From Planctomycetota bacterium (lineage in GTDB: Bacteria > Planctomycetota > SZUA-567), in assembly GCA_020060765.1 (NCBI GenBank), contig JAGUZQ010000058.1, positions 28,382 to 92,381 of the forward strand: a DNA stretch of 64,000 bases, written 5' to 3'. The first letter of the stretch is position 1; every line of letters starts with the position of its first letter. Position numbers and translations under genes: made by a program. Shown in pieces: positions 9,298 through 18,879 of this stretch. Below the pieces are notes generated by a model. It ran no database searches, was not told the origin of the DNA, and saw nothing but the letters and a program-made list of their open reading frames with translations.

Positions 9298-10554
9298 CTA
9301 GTCTTCGTAACGGCCAATGCAGACCGTGCAGTTATGCCCGCCGAACCCGAGCGAGTTGGACAGGGCGTAACGGATTTCCCTTTTCTTCGCCTGGTTGGGA
9401 GTGTAATCCAGATCGCACTCCGGATCGGGAGTTTCGTAATTGATCGTGGGCGGAATAATTCCCTGCTGCATCGCCAGGGTCATGAACGCGAATTCCGCCG
9501 CGCCGGTGGCTCCGAGCATGTGCCCGGTGCAGCCCTTGGTGGAGCTTACCGAAACCTTTTTCGCCGCGTCTCCCATGGCCAGCTTGATGGCGGCGGTTTC
9601 ATTTTTGTCGTTGAACGGGGTCGAGGTGCCGTGCGCGTTGATGTAGTCGACCTGGTCGGGTGTAATCCCGGAATCTTCCATCGCCTGCATCATGCCGCGC
9701 GCGCCGCCTTCGCCGCCCTCGCAGGGGGCGGTAATGTGGTAGGCGTCGTCGGTCATGCCGTAGCCCAGGAACTCGGCGTAAATCTTCGCGCCGCGCGCCT
9801 TGGCGTGTTCCAGTTCTTCCAGAATGATCGCGCCCGCGCCTTCGGCCAGCACAAAGCCGTCGCGGTTCTTGTCAAACGGGCGGCTGGCCTTGGTCGGGTC
9901 GTCGTTTCTGGTTGAGAGCGCGCCCATGTTGCTGAAGCCGCCCAAGCCGAGAATCGAGATTCCCGCTTCCGAACCGCCAGCCATCGCCACGTCGATCTCG
10001 TCCCACTGGATGTGCCGCAGAGCCAGACCCAGCGCGTGGGTGCCGGTGGCGCAGGCGGTGACGGGGGCGTAATTCACTCCCTGGAAACCGTAGCGGATCG
10101 CCAGCATTCCCGGAGCGCAGTTGACCATCAGCAGCGGAATGGTGAAGGGAGAGACCCGCCGCGCGCCCTTGTCGTTATAGCGCCGGAACTGCTCCTCCAT
10201 GGAAAGCACGCCGCCGATGCCGCTGCCGTAGACGATGCCACAGCGCCGCCGGTCTTCCTTTTCCATATCCAGGCCGCTGTCTGCCATCGCCTGTACGGCG
10301 GAAGCCATCGCCAGTTGCGTGAACCGGTCAACGCGCTTGGCTTCGCGCGCGTCCATCCATTGCGCGGGTTCGAAGTTCTTGACCTCGCAGCCGAAGTGGA
10401 CGTCGAAATCGTGGTGATCGATCAGTGTCAGTTCCGCCGCGCCGGAGCGCCCGGCCAGCAGGCTGTCCCAGGTTTCCGCCAGGGTTGTGCCAACCGGCGT
10501 AATCGCACCCAGGCCGGTAACCACCACCCTGCGGGGGTATTTAATCTTGCTCAT
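9298..10554 (-). CDS. fabF: Beta-ketoacyl-ACP synthase II
   Basis: 418 residues, full length thiolase-fold condensing enzyme that elongates acyl-ACP with malonyl-ACP. The catalytic triad is present: Cys168 in APVTACATGTHALG, His308 in NAHGTSTPFND and His345 in TKGCTGHMLGATGAAE. The C-terminal glycine-rich SNSLGFGGHN also matches. The Cys-His-His arrangement separates it from chain-length-factor homologues. It is last in the rpmF-plsX-fabD-fabG-acpP-fabF operon and starts 3 nt after the acpP stop. Confidence 0.97.
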   Translation of the reverse strand: MSKIKYPRRVVVTGLGAITPVGTTLAETWDSLLAGRSGAAELTLIDHHDFDVHFGCEVKNFEPAQWMDAREAKRVDRFTQLAMASAVQAMADSGLDMEKEDRRRCGIVYGSGIGGVLSMEEQFRRYNDKGARRVSPFTIPLLMVNCAPGMLAIRYGFQGVNYAPVTACATGTHALGLALRHIQWDEIDVAMAGGSEAGISILGLGGFSNMGALSTRNDDPTKASRPFDKNRDGFVLAEGAGAIILEELEHAKARGAKIYAEFLGYGMTDDAYHITAPCEGGEGGARGMMQAMEDSGITPDQVDYINAHGTSTPFNDKNETAAIKLAMGDAAKKVSVSSTKGCTGHMLGATGAAEFAFMTLAMQQGIIPPTINYETPDPECDLDYTPNQAKKREIRYALSNSLGFGGHNCTVCIGRYED

Positions 10555-10557
10555 CGA

Positions 10558-10797
10558 TCAGCTTATTTCCTTTTCAATGAAATTCACGGCGTCCTGGACG
10601 GTCTTGATGCCTTCCTCGTCTTCCGGAATGTTGAGGTCGAATTCGTCCTCGAACTCCATCACGAGTTCGGCGATGTCGAGGCTGTCGGCGCCGAGGTCGT
10701 CCACGAAAGAGGTTTCGGGCTTGACCTGGTCGCGGGAGACCTGCAGCTGCTCACAAGTGATGTCGATAACCTTGCCTAAAATTTCGTCCTTGGTCAT
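10558..10797 (-). CDS. acpP: Acyl carrier protein
   Basis: 79 acidic residues from the ATG at 10797, preceded by AGGA; an upstream ATG at 10848 gives an unlikely basic extension. The phosphopantetheine attachment motif is [14 protein letters not shown] with Ser39. The rest follows the four-helix ACP pattern ([25 protein letters not shown]). It carries the growing acyl chain between the Fab enzymes encoded on both sides. A 146-bp inverted repeat separates it from fabG. Confidence 0.97.
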   Translation of the reverse strand: MTKDEILGKVIDITCEQLQVSRDQVKPETSFVDDLGADSLDIAELVMEFEDEFDLNIPEDEEGIKTVQDAVNFIEKEIS

Positions 10798-10867
10798 GGC
10801 GCTGATCCTTTCCTGTCTTTTTTGTCTGTTTAAGCGGCTCGCAGCCACATAATCTTTCGCATCAGCA

Positions 10868-11013
10868 GGGACTAGGGGACTGAGGGACTAGGGGACTAAG
10901 ATTTACTGGCCGAGTATCTGCCAAATAACTTCGCACAAGGACAGCTTTCAAATACAGCCTGCGCTCGCGCAAAAAAAATCTCAGTCCCTTAGTCCCCTAG
11001 TCCCCTAGTCCCT
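10868..11013. repeat. GGGACTAGGGGACTAAGG-family element between fabG and acpP
   Basis: The left arm (10868-10904) is made of GGGACTAG/GGGACTGAG units followed by ATTT; the right arm (10976-11013) is its near-perfect inverse, starting AAATCTCAGTCCCTTAGTCC. About 70 nt lie between. The transcript can fold into a long hairpin inside the fab operon, which could reduce or process readthrough from fabG to acpP. Related single arms occur at 15278, 53861, 56000 and 63917. Confidence 0.85.
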
Positions 11014-11018
11014 AATAT

Positions 11019-11756
11019 TCACATCACCATCCCGCCGTCGACCTTCAACACCTGGCCGGTGATATAGCGGGAAGCGTCCCCCGCCAGAAACGCCACCGCG
11101 TCGGCCACGTCGTCGGGAGAACCGAATTCGCCCAGCGGAATAAAGCCCAGCATGGTCGTACGCACTTCCTCCGACAGCTTGTCGGTCATGGCGGTACGGA
11201 TATATCCCGGCGCTACCGCATTCACCCGCACGCCGCGGGAGGCGAATTCCTTGGCGCTGGTTTTAGTCAGGCCGATCACGCCTGCCTTCGAAGCCGAATA
11301 GTTGGCCTGCCCGGCGTTGCCCATAATCCCAACCACGCTCGCAATATTTACGATCGAACCTTTGCGCGCCTTGCACATAAAGCGACCGACCGCCTTGGTG
11401 CAGAGGAAAGTGCCTTTCAGATTGATCTTCAATACCAGATCCCAGTCTTCCTCTTTCATCCGCAGGAGCAGGCCGTCGCGGGTGATACCGGCGTTGTTGA
11501 CGAAAACGTCGACACAGCCAAACTCATCGACCGCCGCCTTGACCGCGTTTTCGACCGCATCGGCGTCGGTCACATCCACCGCCACGCCCTTGCATTTCAC
11601 GCCGTATTCGCCTGCCAGCCGGGAAGCGGTTTCCGTCGCCGCGTCTTCCAGCACGTCCCACAGAATCAGGTTCGCGCCTGCCGCCGCCAGCTTTTTCGCA
11701 ATCGCTTCGCCGATGCCGCGCGCTCCGCCGGTAATTATGGCAACCTTGCCTTGCAT
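11019..11756 (-). CDS. fabG: 3-oxoacyl-ACP reductase
   Basis: 245 residues, a short-chain dehydrogenase. The nucleotide-binding TGGARGIG is at 9-16, NNAG at 87-90, and the catalytic set is Ser140, Tyr153 and Lys157 (YSASK), with spacing identical to the well-studied enzymes. It reduces beta-ketoacyl-ACP with NADPH. It starts 9 nt after fabD and ends just before the inverted repeat at 10868-11013. Confidence 0.97.
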   Translation of the reverse strand: MQGKVAIITGGARGIGEAIAKKLAAAGANLILWDVLEDAATETASRLAGEYGVKCKGVAVDVTDADAVENAVKAAVDEFGCVDVFVNNAGITRDGLLLRMKEEDWDLVLKINLKGTFLCTKAVGRFMCKARKGSIVNIASVVGIMGNAGQANYSASKAGVIGLTKTSAKEFASRGVRVNAVAPGYIRTAMTDKLSEEVRTTMLGFIPLGEFGSPDDVADAVAFLAGDASRYITGQVLKVDGGMVM

Positions 11757-11765
11757 TTCAACCCC

Positions 11766-12692
11766 TTATTGCAATTTTTCAATATCGTCCACCGAGCTGA
11801 TGCCAGTCACTTCCACCGTACTGTCGATCCGCTTCAGCAATCCCTTGCAGACGCTGCCCGGGCCGATTTCATAACAAAATTTCTCGCCCTTGGCCGAAAG
11901 CAACCGACAGCTTTCCTCCCAACGGACAGTGCTGACCACCTGCCGCGCCAACGAATCCCGGATTTCCTCGGGATCAGACATTGCTTTCGCGTCGGCGTTG
12001 TTAATAAACAATCCGTTCGGCTCCCGGATGGAAACGTCTGCCAGCGCCTGCCGTAAGCCGTCGCGCGCCTCGTTCATGACCGGAGAATGGAACGCCGCGC
12101 TCACCTTCAGCGGCAACACCCGCTTGGCACCCGCCGCTTTCGCCAGTTCCGCCGCTTTCGCCAGACCGTTCTGGTCGCCGCTGATTACCACCTGTCCCGG
12201 AGAGTTGAAGTTAGCCGCCACCACCATTCCGGCGGCAGACGCTTCCCGGCAGATCGCCTCAACCTGAGCTGCGTCCAGCCCCAGCACGCTGCTCATGCCG
12301 GTGTCCTTGCCCCGGCCGGAATTTTCCATCAGCTCCCCGCGCCTGCGCACCAGCCGAACCGCGTCGGCGAAATCGATAGCGTCCAGCGCCACCAGGGCGG
12401 TATACTCACCCAGCGACAGCCCCGCCGCGCCGGTGATAGCCAATTTTCTTCTTTCCCGCAGGGTTTCCAGCAGCGCGATACTAGCCACCAGCAACGCGGG
12501 CTGACAGTTTTCCGTCTGCGCCAGGGTTTCTGCCGTGCCGCTGAAAACCAGTTCCGGCAGGTCAAACCCGAGAATCTCGGAAGCTTCCTCGAACAGCGCC
12601 TGGGCGTGTCCCCCCGCCTCGTAAGCGTCGCGCGCCATCCCAACTTCCTGCGCGCCTTGTCCCGGAAACAGCAGAAAACCCTTGAGTCCCAA
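11766..12692 (-). CDS. fabD: Malonyl-CoA:ACP transacylase
   Basis: 308 residues. FPGQGAQEVGM opens the alpha/beta hydrolase-like fold, the nucleophile is Ser93 in GLSLGEYTAL, and the partner His202 lies in AAFHSPVM. It loads malonyl groups onto ACP for FabF. It lies between plsX (20 nt upstream) and fabG (9 nt downstream) in the usual operon order. Confidence 0.96.
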   Translation of the reverse strand: MGLKGFLLFPGQGAQEVGMARDAYEAGGHAQALFEEASEILGFDLPELVFSGTAETLAQTENCQPALLVASIALLETLRERRKLAITGAAGLSLGEYTALVALDAIDFADAVRLVRRRGELMENSGRGKDTGMSSVLGLDAAQVEAICREASAAGMVVAANFNSPGQVVISGDQNGLAKAAELAKAAGAKRVLPLKVSAAFHSPVMNEARDGLRQALADVSIREPNGLFINNADAKAMSDPEEIRDSLARQVVSTVRWEESCRLLSAKGEKFCYEIGPGSVCKGLLKRIDSTVEVTGISSVDDIEKLQ

Positions 12693-12712
12693 ACTCCACC
12701 TCCTAATACATT

Positions 12713-13756
12713 CTATATATTCTCTGTTCCCGCCGCCGCCAGAATCTGCGCCGCCTCTTCCTTCATGGCTGTCAGCCGGGAACTGATTTTCCCGTTAATA
12801 TTGCCTTCCACGCTTTCCCGCGCCACCCGCAAGGCGTTCTGCACCGCCGTGGCGTTACTCCGGCCGTGGCCGATCACGCAGATGCCGTTCACTCCCAGCA
12901 GCGGCGCGCCGCCGTATTCGTCGTAGCTCATCCGCTTGCGGATAAAGTTGAACGCGCCCTTGCTGAGCAGGGCGCCGATTTTACTGAGCCAGTTGGAACG
13001 AAAACCCTCTTTCATCCAGGTCGCCACGGTAAGTCCGAGTTCCTCGCTCACCTTCAGCACCACGTTACCGATAAAGCCGTCGCAGACCACCACGTCGCAG
13101 GAGCCGGAAAAGACGTCTCCGCCCTCGACGTTGCCGACGAAATTTACCGGCGACTTTTCCAGTAGCGCGAAGGCGTCACGCAGGATGTCGTTGCCTTTTC
13201 CCCGCTCCTCACCCACGTTCAGCAAACCGACGCGCGGGTTTTTTACATGCAGCACCTGTTCGCTGTAGATCGAGGCCATAATGCCGTAACTCATTAAGTG
13301 CTCGGCTTTTGCGACAGTATTGGCACCCATGTCCATGAGTACGCACACTCCGCCGGGCTTGGTCGGCAGAGGCAGGGCGATGCCGGGGCGGCGCACGCCT
13401 TCGAGGTTGCGCAAGCCCATGCAGGTCGCGCCCACAGCGGCGGCGGTGTTGCCCAGCGCCACCATGCCGTCGGCACGGCCTTCCTTGACTTCCGTCACCA
13501 GCCGAACGATGGAACTATCTCGTTTTTCCCGCAGATTCTGCACCTTTTCGTGCATTTCCATCACCTGCGTGGCGTGTACTATGTTCAGCCGATCCGATTC
13601 TTGCAGCCCGACCTGGGGCATAATCTCCTCAAGGCTCTGGCGATTCCCGACCAGAGTGACAGCAGTCTCCCGGTCTTTTTGGAGGAAATTGCCAACGCCT
13701 TGCAGGATAGGCAACGGCCCGCGGTCGTTGCCCATGGCGTCGATTGCCAGCCGCAT
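12713..13756 (-). CDS. plsX: Phosphate acyltransferase PlsX
   Basis: 347 residues, starting directly at the end of rpmF. PlsX converts acyl-ACP to acyl-phosphate, feeding phosphatidate synthesis and so the CdsA product elsewhere in this window. Recognisable blocks are AIDAMGNDRGP at the N-terminus, GMVALGNTAAAVGA, LDMGANT-like LMDMGANTVAK, VGLLNVGEERGKGN and DVVVCDGFIGNVVLKVSE. Confidence 0.96.
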   Translation of the reverse strand: MRLAIDAMGNDRGPLPILQGVGNFLQKDRETAVTLVGNRQSLEEIMPQVGLQESDRLNIVHATQVMEMHEKVQNLREKRDSSIVRLVTEVKEGRADGMVALGNTAAAVGATCMGLRNLEGVRRPGIALPLPTKPGGVCVLMDMGANTVAKAEHLMSYGIMASIYSEQVLHVKNPRVGLLNVGEERGKGNDILRDAFALLEKSPVNFVGNVEGGDVFSGSCDVVVCDGFIGNVVLKVSEELGLTVATWMKEGFRSNWLSKIGALLSKGAFNFIRKRMSYDEYGGAPLLGVNGICVIGHGRSNATAVQNALRVARESVEGNINGKISSRLTAMKEEAAQILAAAGTENI

Positions 13757-13939
13757 TTAGAAGCCCTCGACCTTGAGCTTGGCTTCGCCCTTGTAGTACC
13801 CGCAGTTGCCACAGATGCGGTGGGGTTGTTTGGCGGCGCTGCAGCGCGGGCACGCGGAGGTATTTACCGCCGTAAGTGCTTGATGTGCGCGACGTTGACC
13901 TTTTTTCGACTTGGAAGTCTTGTGGCGTGGTACAGCCAT
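13757..13939 (-). CDS. rpmF: Ribosomal protein bL32
   Basis: 60 residues, typical size. The basic N-terminus MAVPRHKTSKSKKGQRRA is characteristic of bL32, and the zinc ribbon uses CPRC and CGNCG, the four-cysteine (zinc-binding) form. It heads the fatty-acid operon, as in many bacteria, but the YceD/DUF177 gene that often precedes it is absent here. Confidence 0.97.
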   Translation of the reverse strand: MAVPRHKTSKSKKGQRRAHQALTAVNTSACPRCSAAKQPHRICGNCGYYKGEAKLKVEGF

Positions 13940-14097
13940 TTTCTTTCACTCTCCAGGGACAATAACAAAAAAATCCGGCGCAGGACATTCTCCGCCCCGG
14001 CTCCAAAAAACCGGCATAACATTTGCACAAACCGAAACACACCTCACACGGCTGCCGTCTTGCAGACTGCCGAAAATGGCTGACGCGAAAAGGCTAG

Positions 14098-14126
14098 AAA
14101 TTACCCTGAGAATTCACAACTGTCAA
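14098..14126 (-). promoter_or_regulatory. Candidate promoter for rpmF-fab operon
   Basis: A perfect TTGACA (14126-14121, minus strand) is followed after 17 nt by TAATTT (14103-14098), a weak -10. It lies about 160 nt before rpmF in a 282-bp gap that otherwise shows no gene. Confidence 0.4.
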
Positions 14127-14221
14127 GAAAAAACCGGAGATATGGCGATTATTATTTACTGGCAGGCAAGAATCCTGTCTGTTCTTGCATTTCATGCAAA
14201 GCGGAAAATGACAATGAGCAG

Positions 14222-15229
<1,008 letters not shown>

Positions 15230-15773
15230 ATTTTTTCTCCCGTAAAAAATCAGGTGTTGCAATAGAACTATTTGCAAGGACTGAGGGACTAGGGGACTAA
15301 GGCTCTAAGTATCGCCTTACGCAAATAAACGAGCACCTGCAAGATGGCATATCCTCCCCCTTCCGGGGGAGTTAGAGGGGGTAAAAAGTAAATACATTCA
15401 CCCCTCCTGACCTCCCCTGGCAGGGGAGGAACTTCTATTTTGCAAGTATTTTCTCAACTCCTCAATCCAATAGTCTTGCAATCCCTCATCGTCTCTGGAA
15501 TCCAACCCCGGCGCATATTATATGTATAAACGCCTGCGCATGGCAAAAGGTTTTCCGGGTTTCCGTTGTCAGGAGGAAATAATCCTGCAAAAAAAACTGT
15601 TTTCTCTTTTGTCAGTTTCTTTGCGAAGAGGAAACTCCCTGCGACAAAAAGAACGGAAAAGGTTCCCATTATAATTATAGCAGTATAGATCAAAGGCTTC
15701 GTCAAGCCATACTTCGGGATACTGATGTGCGCTTTGCCCACGTTGGGCTGAGGTCAGCCTTTTTCGCTTTTGC
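15230..15773. other. Repeat-rich intergenic region
   Basis: About 540 bp between the divergent moxR and histidine kinase genes. It holds one arm of the GGGACTAG family (15278-15309), two GC hairpins (CTCCCCC/GGGGGAG at 15354-15371 and CCTCCCC/GGGGAGG at 15411-15429) and a more A/T-rich stretch at 15440-15740. On the minus strand 15454-15741 can be read as a 95-residue protein with one hydrophobic segment from a GTG, but there is no ribosome binding site and the frame competes with another, so I do not call it a gene. Confidence 0.6.
15278..15309. repeat. GGGACTAAGG-family arm near moxR
   Basis: GGACTGAGGGACTAGGGGAC followed by TAAGGCTCTAAG, 50 nt before the moxR start. Only one arm is recognisable. 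Confidence 0.75.
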
Positions 15774-15802
15774 TTGACAAATTCTTTGCCCCTGCGGACA
15801 AT
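15774..15802 (+). promoter_or_regulatory. Promoter for the histidine kinase gene
   Basis: TTGACA (15774-15779), 17-nt spacer, GACAAT (15797-15802). The predicted start near 15809 lies about 40 nt before the ATG at 15852 and excludes earlier in-frame starts. Confidence 0.55.
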
Positions 15803-15851
15803 CCATATACTGCAATATTGCTTTTCAGGCTTGGCATCAGGAGTACCTCCA

Positions 15852-17600
15852 ATGACCATACCCAGCGACAGCGTCAGGCGTTCGATTCTGGTTTATTCAA
15901 TCGTCATGCTGCTGGTGGCGACTGTCGCTGTGGCGGTGTCAGGCATTTTTCCCCTGTACCGGCAACTGCGTAGCGCCAACGAGGACAAAATCCTTTCACT
16001 GACCCGCGCGCGCGCGGCGACCGCGCGGATTTTCCTGCTGGACGCGGAGGAGTCGGCCCGGCAATTGGCGGGGCGAACCGGCCTGCGGTTGAAACTGGAG
16101 GAATACGGCAAGGGAGATTGTTCGCGCGAGGAAATCGCGCACTACGTGCAACTCAGCCTGTACGACGCCGTAGCCAATTCCCCCGGCATCAAGGGCGTGC
16201 TGTGTCTGGACGCGCAAGGCCGTCCTCTGGCGCGTGCGGGTGTGGAGGTGCCGGAAGAGGTGGTCGCTTCCGCCCCTTCGGGAAAGGAATTCCACCAGAT
16301 ATCCGCTCTTCCCCTGCGCCTGGCAAATACGGTATATCTGCTTATGCGTGTGCCGGTTCGCGGCGGGGAAAACCAGTTGGTCGGATGGCAAGTCGTCATT
16401 CACGGCATCAACGAATTGCGCGCGAAATTCGATGAAGGCATCGACATCGGCGAATCGGAGGAGACAATCCTGGGCTGGTTTCCCGACGATAAAGCAGAGG
16501 TGTTTTTCCGCGTAGGCGATTCGGGGCTGTCGCAGACCGCCGAAGCCTCGCAGATAGACCATTGCCTGCAACTGGCCAACGCCGGTCAGCGGGGAATGCT
16601 CCGTATCCCGACCACGAAAGCCCCCTTCGTTCTCGCCTATGCTCCGGTGCCGGGAACCGGCTGGGCGCTGTGCATTAACGAAACCGAAAACGCGCTGCTG
16701 GACGAATTGCATCGCCTGATCGACAACCTGATTTTCCTGGTGGCGATTATCCTGCTGGCGGGAATCGCTGGCATGGTGTTGTTGCTGCGCCCGCTGGCGG
16801 GCAAGCTCATCATCCGTACCCAGGACATGGAGCGACAGATTTTGCAGCGTACCGAGGATCTGCGACGGGAGCGGGAACAACTGCTGCGCCTGACCAAACA
16901 GGTCAAGGCAGTCAACGAGGAACTGGACGCCTTTACCCGCACCGCCGCCCACGACCTGCGCACCCCCCTGGTCAGCATCAAGGGCTTTGCCGAACTGTTG
17001 CTGCTGTCGGAGTTCGGCGAAAAAGACCCCGAAACCAAGGACGCGCTCACCAGGATCGTAAACGGCGCTTCCCGCGCCAACCGCCTGATCGACGCGCTGC
17101 TGGATTACGCCCGTGCGGGCAAGATCGAACCGCACCGCGAGCAGGTCAACCTGTCAGCTATCGCTAACGAGATCATGGCCGAATTGCACGTGCAGGACAC
17201 CTCCCGTAACGTGCAGATAGATATACCGGAAAATTTGCTGGCCTACGCCGATTCCGGGCTGATGCACATCGCCTTACAGAACCTCCTCGGCAATGCCTGG
17301 AAATATACTTCCCGCATCAAGGCGGCGCGCATCGAGTTCGGAGAAATCACGCGGGACGGAAAGCGGGTCTTCCGCATCTCGGACAATGGCGTCGGCTTCG
17401 ACATGCTCTATGCCGAGCAACTGTTCGAGCCGTTCCGGCGGCTGCACACGGAAAAGGAATACGCAGGCACCGGCATCGGCCTTTCCACCGTGCAGCGCAT
17501 CATCGAGCGACATGGCGGCCAAATCTGGGCCGAAAGCCGCGTCGGCGTCGGCACCACCTTTTTCTTCTGGCTCAACGAGGAAAATAATTCATCGCGATAG
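15852..17600 (+). CDS. Membrane sensor histidine kinase
   Basis: 582 residues from the ATG at 15852 (CAGGAG eight bases upstream). One transmembrane helix at about 11-33, a roughly 250-residue extracytoplasmic sensor region resembling dCache-type domains, a second helix at about 290-312, a short coiled linker, HisKA with phospho-acceptor His367 (TRTAAHDLRTPLVSIKGFAELL), and a HATPase domain with N-box NLLGNAWKYT, G1 DNGVGFD and G2 GTGIGLSTVQ. All kinase motifs are intact. No response regulator gene is adjacent, so it is an orphan here and its signal is unknown. The next gene, in the same direction, has its own promoter. Confidence 0.93.
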   Translation: MTIPSDSVRRSILVYSIVMLLVATVAVAVSGIFPLYRQLRSANEDKILSLTRARAATARIFLLDAEESARQLAGRTGLRLKLEEYGKGDCSREEIAHYVQLSLYDAVANSPGIKGVLCLDAQGRPLARAGVEVPEEVVASAPSGKEFHQISALPLRLANTVYLLMRVPVRGGENQLVGWQVVIHGINELRAKFDEGIDIGESEETILGWFPDDKAEVFFRVGDSGLSQTAEASQIDHCLQLANAGQRGMLRIPTTKAPFVLAYAPVPGTGWALCINETENALLDELHRLIDNLIFLVAIILLAGIAGMVLLLRPLAGKLIIRTQDMERQILQRTEDLRREREQLLRLTKQVKAVNEELDAFTRTAAHDLRTPLVSIKGFAELLLLSEFGEKDPETKDALTRIVNGASRANRLIDALLDYARAGKIEPHREQVNLSAIANEIMAELHVQDTSRNVQIDIPENLLAYADSGLMHIALQNLLGNAWKYTSRIKAARIEFGEITRDGKRVFRISDNGVGFDMLYAEQLFEPFRRLHTEKEYAGTGIGLSTVQRIIERHGGQIWAESRVGVGTTFFFWLNEENNSSR

Positions 17601-17681
17601 TATCTGATTGGCTTGCGGATAAGGGCGCTACACGTACATAAATTTCCCAGCCGCTTTTTTCCAGCCTTTTCCGCAAGCAAT

Positions 17682-17709
17682 TTGACAATCAGCATCAGTG
17701 GTGTATACT
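17682..17709 (+). promoter_or_regulatory. Promoter of the GntR-type regulator operon
   Basis: Perfect -35 TTGACA (17682-17687), 16-nt spacer, -10 TATACT (17704-17709). The expected start is close to 17716, inside the TAACC-N5-GGTTA palindrome. Confidence 0.8.
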
Positions 17710-17723
17710 AACCATACCGGTTA
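17709..17723. promoter_or_regulatory. Candidate operator palindrome
   Basis: TAACCATACCGGTTA: 5-bp arms TAACC and GGTTA around five bases, overlapping the last base of the -10 box and the predicted transcription start. A repressor bound here would block the promoter, so autoregulation by the gene immediately downstream is a reasonable inference. Confidence 0.45.
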
Positions 17724-17752
17724 TAACTTACCGACAAGTAACAGGATAAAGC

Positions 17753-18823
17753 ATGGCAACGCGAAAAGCGGCTGATTCAGGGATTTTGTTGGAAAATGTG
17801 CCGATATATCTGCAGATCAGGCAGTTTCTGTTGCACGCAGTTTCGGTTCATGCCGACCCCGCCAGGCGGCTGATGTCGGAGCGGGAGTTGTGCGCCAAGT
17901 TCGGCGTCAATCGCATCACCGTGCGCCGCGCCCTGCGTGACCTGGTCGACAGCGAACTGATTATCGTCAAGCCCGGCAGCGGGGTTTATATCAATCCCGA
18001 AAAGCTGAACAACCGCCATTTTTTCTTGCGCAACTCCTATAAAGTGTTGGTGATAATAGGTTACGGTCGGCACGTCGATTACGATGGCTTTTTCCTCAAT
18101 ATCATGGCCAGGATTTACGACCAGTTAAAATGCCTGCCGACAAGGGTGAAATTTATCGAATTTCTGTTCGAGACCGACGCGATGCTGTCGGAAATTATGA
18201 TGCATATGCCTGATGGCGTGTTGTGGGTGCATCCGCCGGAAAGCGTGGCAGGCGCAATCGCGGATTTGCGGCAACATGTTCCGGTATATACGGTTGGCGA
18301 AGCGGCGATCGGCGATCCCTGTAACATCACCATGGATTATCGCGCCGCCGGGCGGCTGGCGGCCTCGTGGCTGCTGGAAAACGGCGGGAAAAGACTGATG
18401 TTTGTCGGAAATCTCAACTCGCATCACGTCAGGAGCGAGGTATTTGCGGGCTGGACAGAAGAATATTCCGCACACGGCTGGCAACATGATGAGAATCTTC
18501 GTTTGGACTCAGATACCGATATTCGGAAAAGAGCAAAAAAACTATTAAAAACAGGCGAAATTGACGGTATTTTCGTCTTTGGTTCGGAATTCGCGGCGAT
18601 TGACCTGGTTTTTTCCGAGCTGAAACTGGCGCCTGACGCGGTGCCGGTGATACTGGACGAGAATTATTTCGCCACTTTTGAAGCATATATCACTCCTGCC
18701 GCCAAGATTCAGATGTTTTCGTCTCGCGTGCCTGAAATCGCGGCTCTGAATCTTTTCCACAAAATGCGCGACCCCGGATTCATTTCGAAAGAAGTCGTGC
18801 TGTCTCCTTCTATTGTCAGTTAA
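17753..18823 (+). CDS. GntR-family regulator with LacI-type sugar-binding domain
   Basis: 356 residues; AGGA lies just before the ATG. Residues about 15-85 are a GntR winged helix: IYLQIRQFLLHAV, then SERELCAKFGVNRITVRRAL and the wing IVKPGSGVYI. From about 95 on, the protein resembles the periplasmic-binding-protein fold of LacI regulators, with DYRAAGRLAASWLLENGGKR as the most typical stretch. The hybrid resembles AraR-type repressors, in which sugar binding releases DNA. It leads a codirectional group of carbohydrate genes and probably controls them and itself. Confidence 0.9.
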   Translation: MATRKAADSGILLENVPIYLQIRQFLLHAVSVHADPARRLMSERELCAKFGVNRITVRRALRDLVDSELIIVKPGSGVYINPEKLNNRHFFLRNSYKVLVIIGYGRHVDYDGFFLNIMARIYDQLKCLPTRVKFIEFLFETDAMLSEIMMHMPDGVLWVHPPESVAGAIADLRQHVPVYTVGEAAIGDPCNITMDYRAAGRLAASWLLENGGKRLMFVGNLNSHHVRSEVFAGWTEEYSAHGWQHDENLRLDSDTDIRKRAKKLLKTGEIDGIFVFGSEFAAIDLVFSELKLAPDAVPVILDENYFATFEAYITPAAKIQMFSSRVPEIAALNLFHKMRDPGFISKEVVLSPSIVS

Positions 18824-18879
18824 AAGGATTAAACCAGGTTGAGCTTTGCCGACTTTTGCAGGTTTTGGAGGGCTATTTC

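Noticed and set aside
10868..11013. Tandem GGGACTAG units considered as a CRISPR array
   Set aside because: Units are adjacent and only about 8-9 bp, with no regular unique spacers and no cas genes nearby.
15454..15741. 95-residue minus-strand frame with one hydrophobic stretch
   Set aside because: GTG start without ribosome binding site in a repeat-rich gap, and an overlapping frame is equally open; insufficient evidence for a gene.
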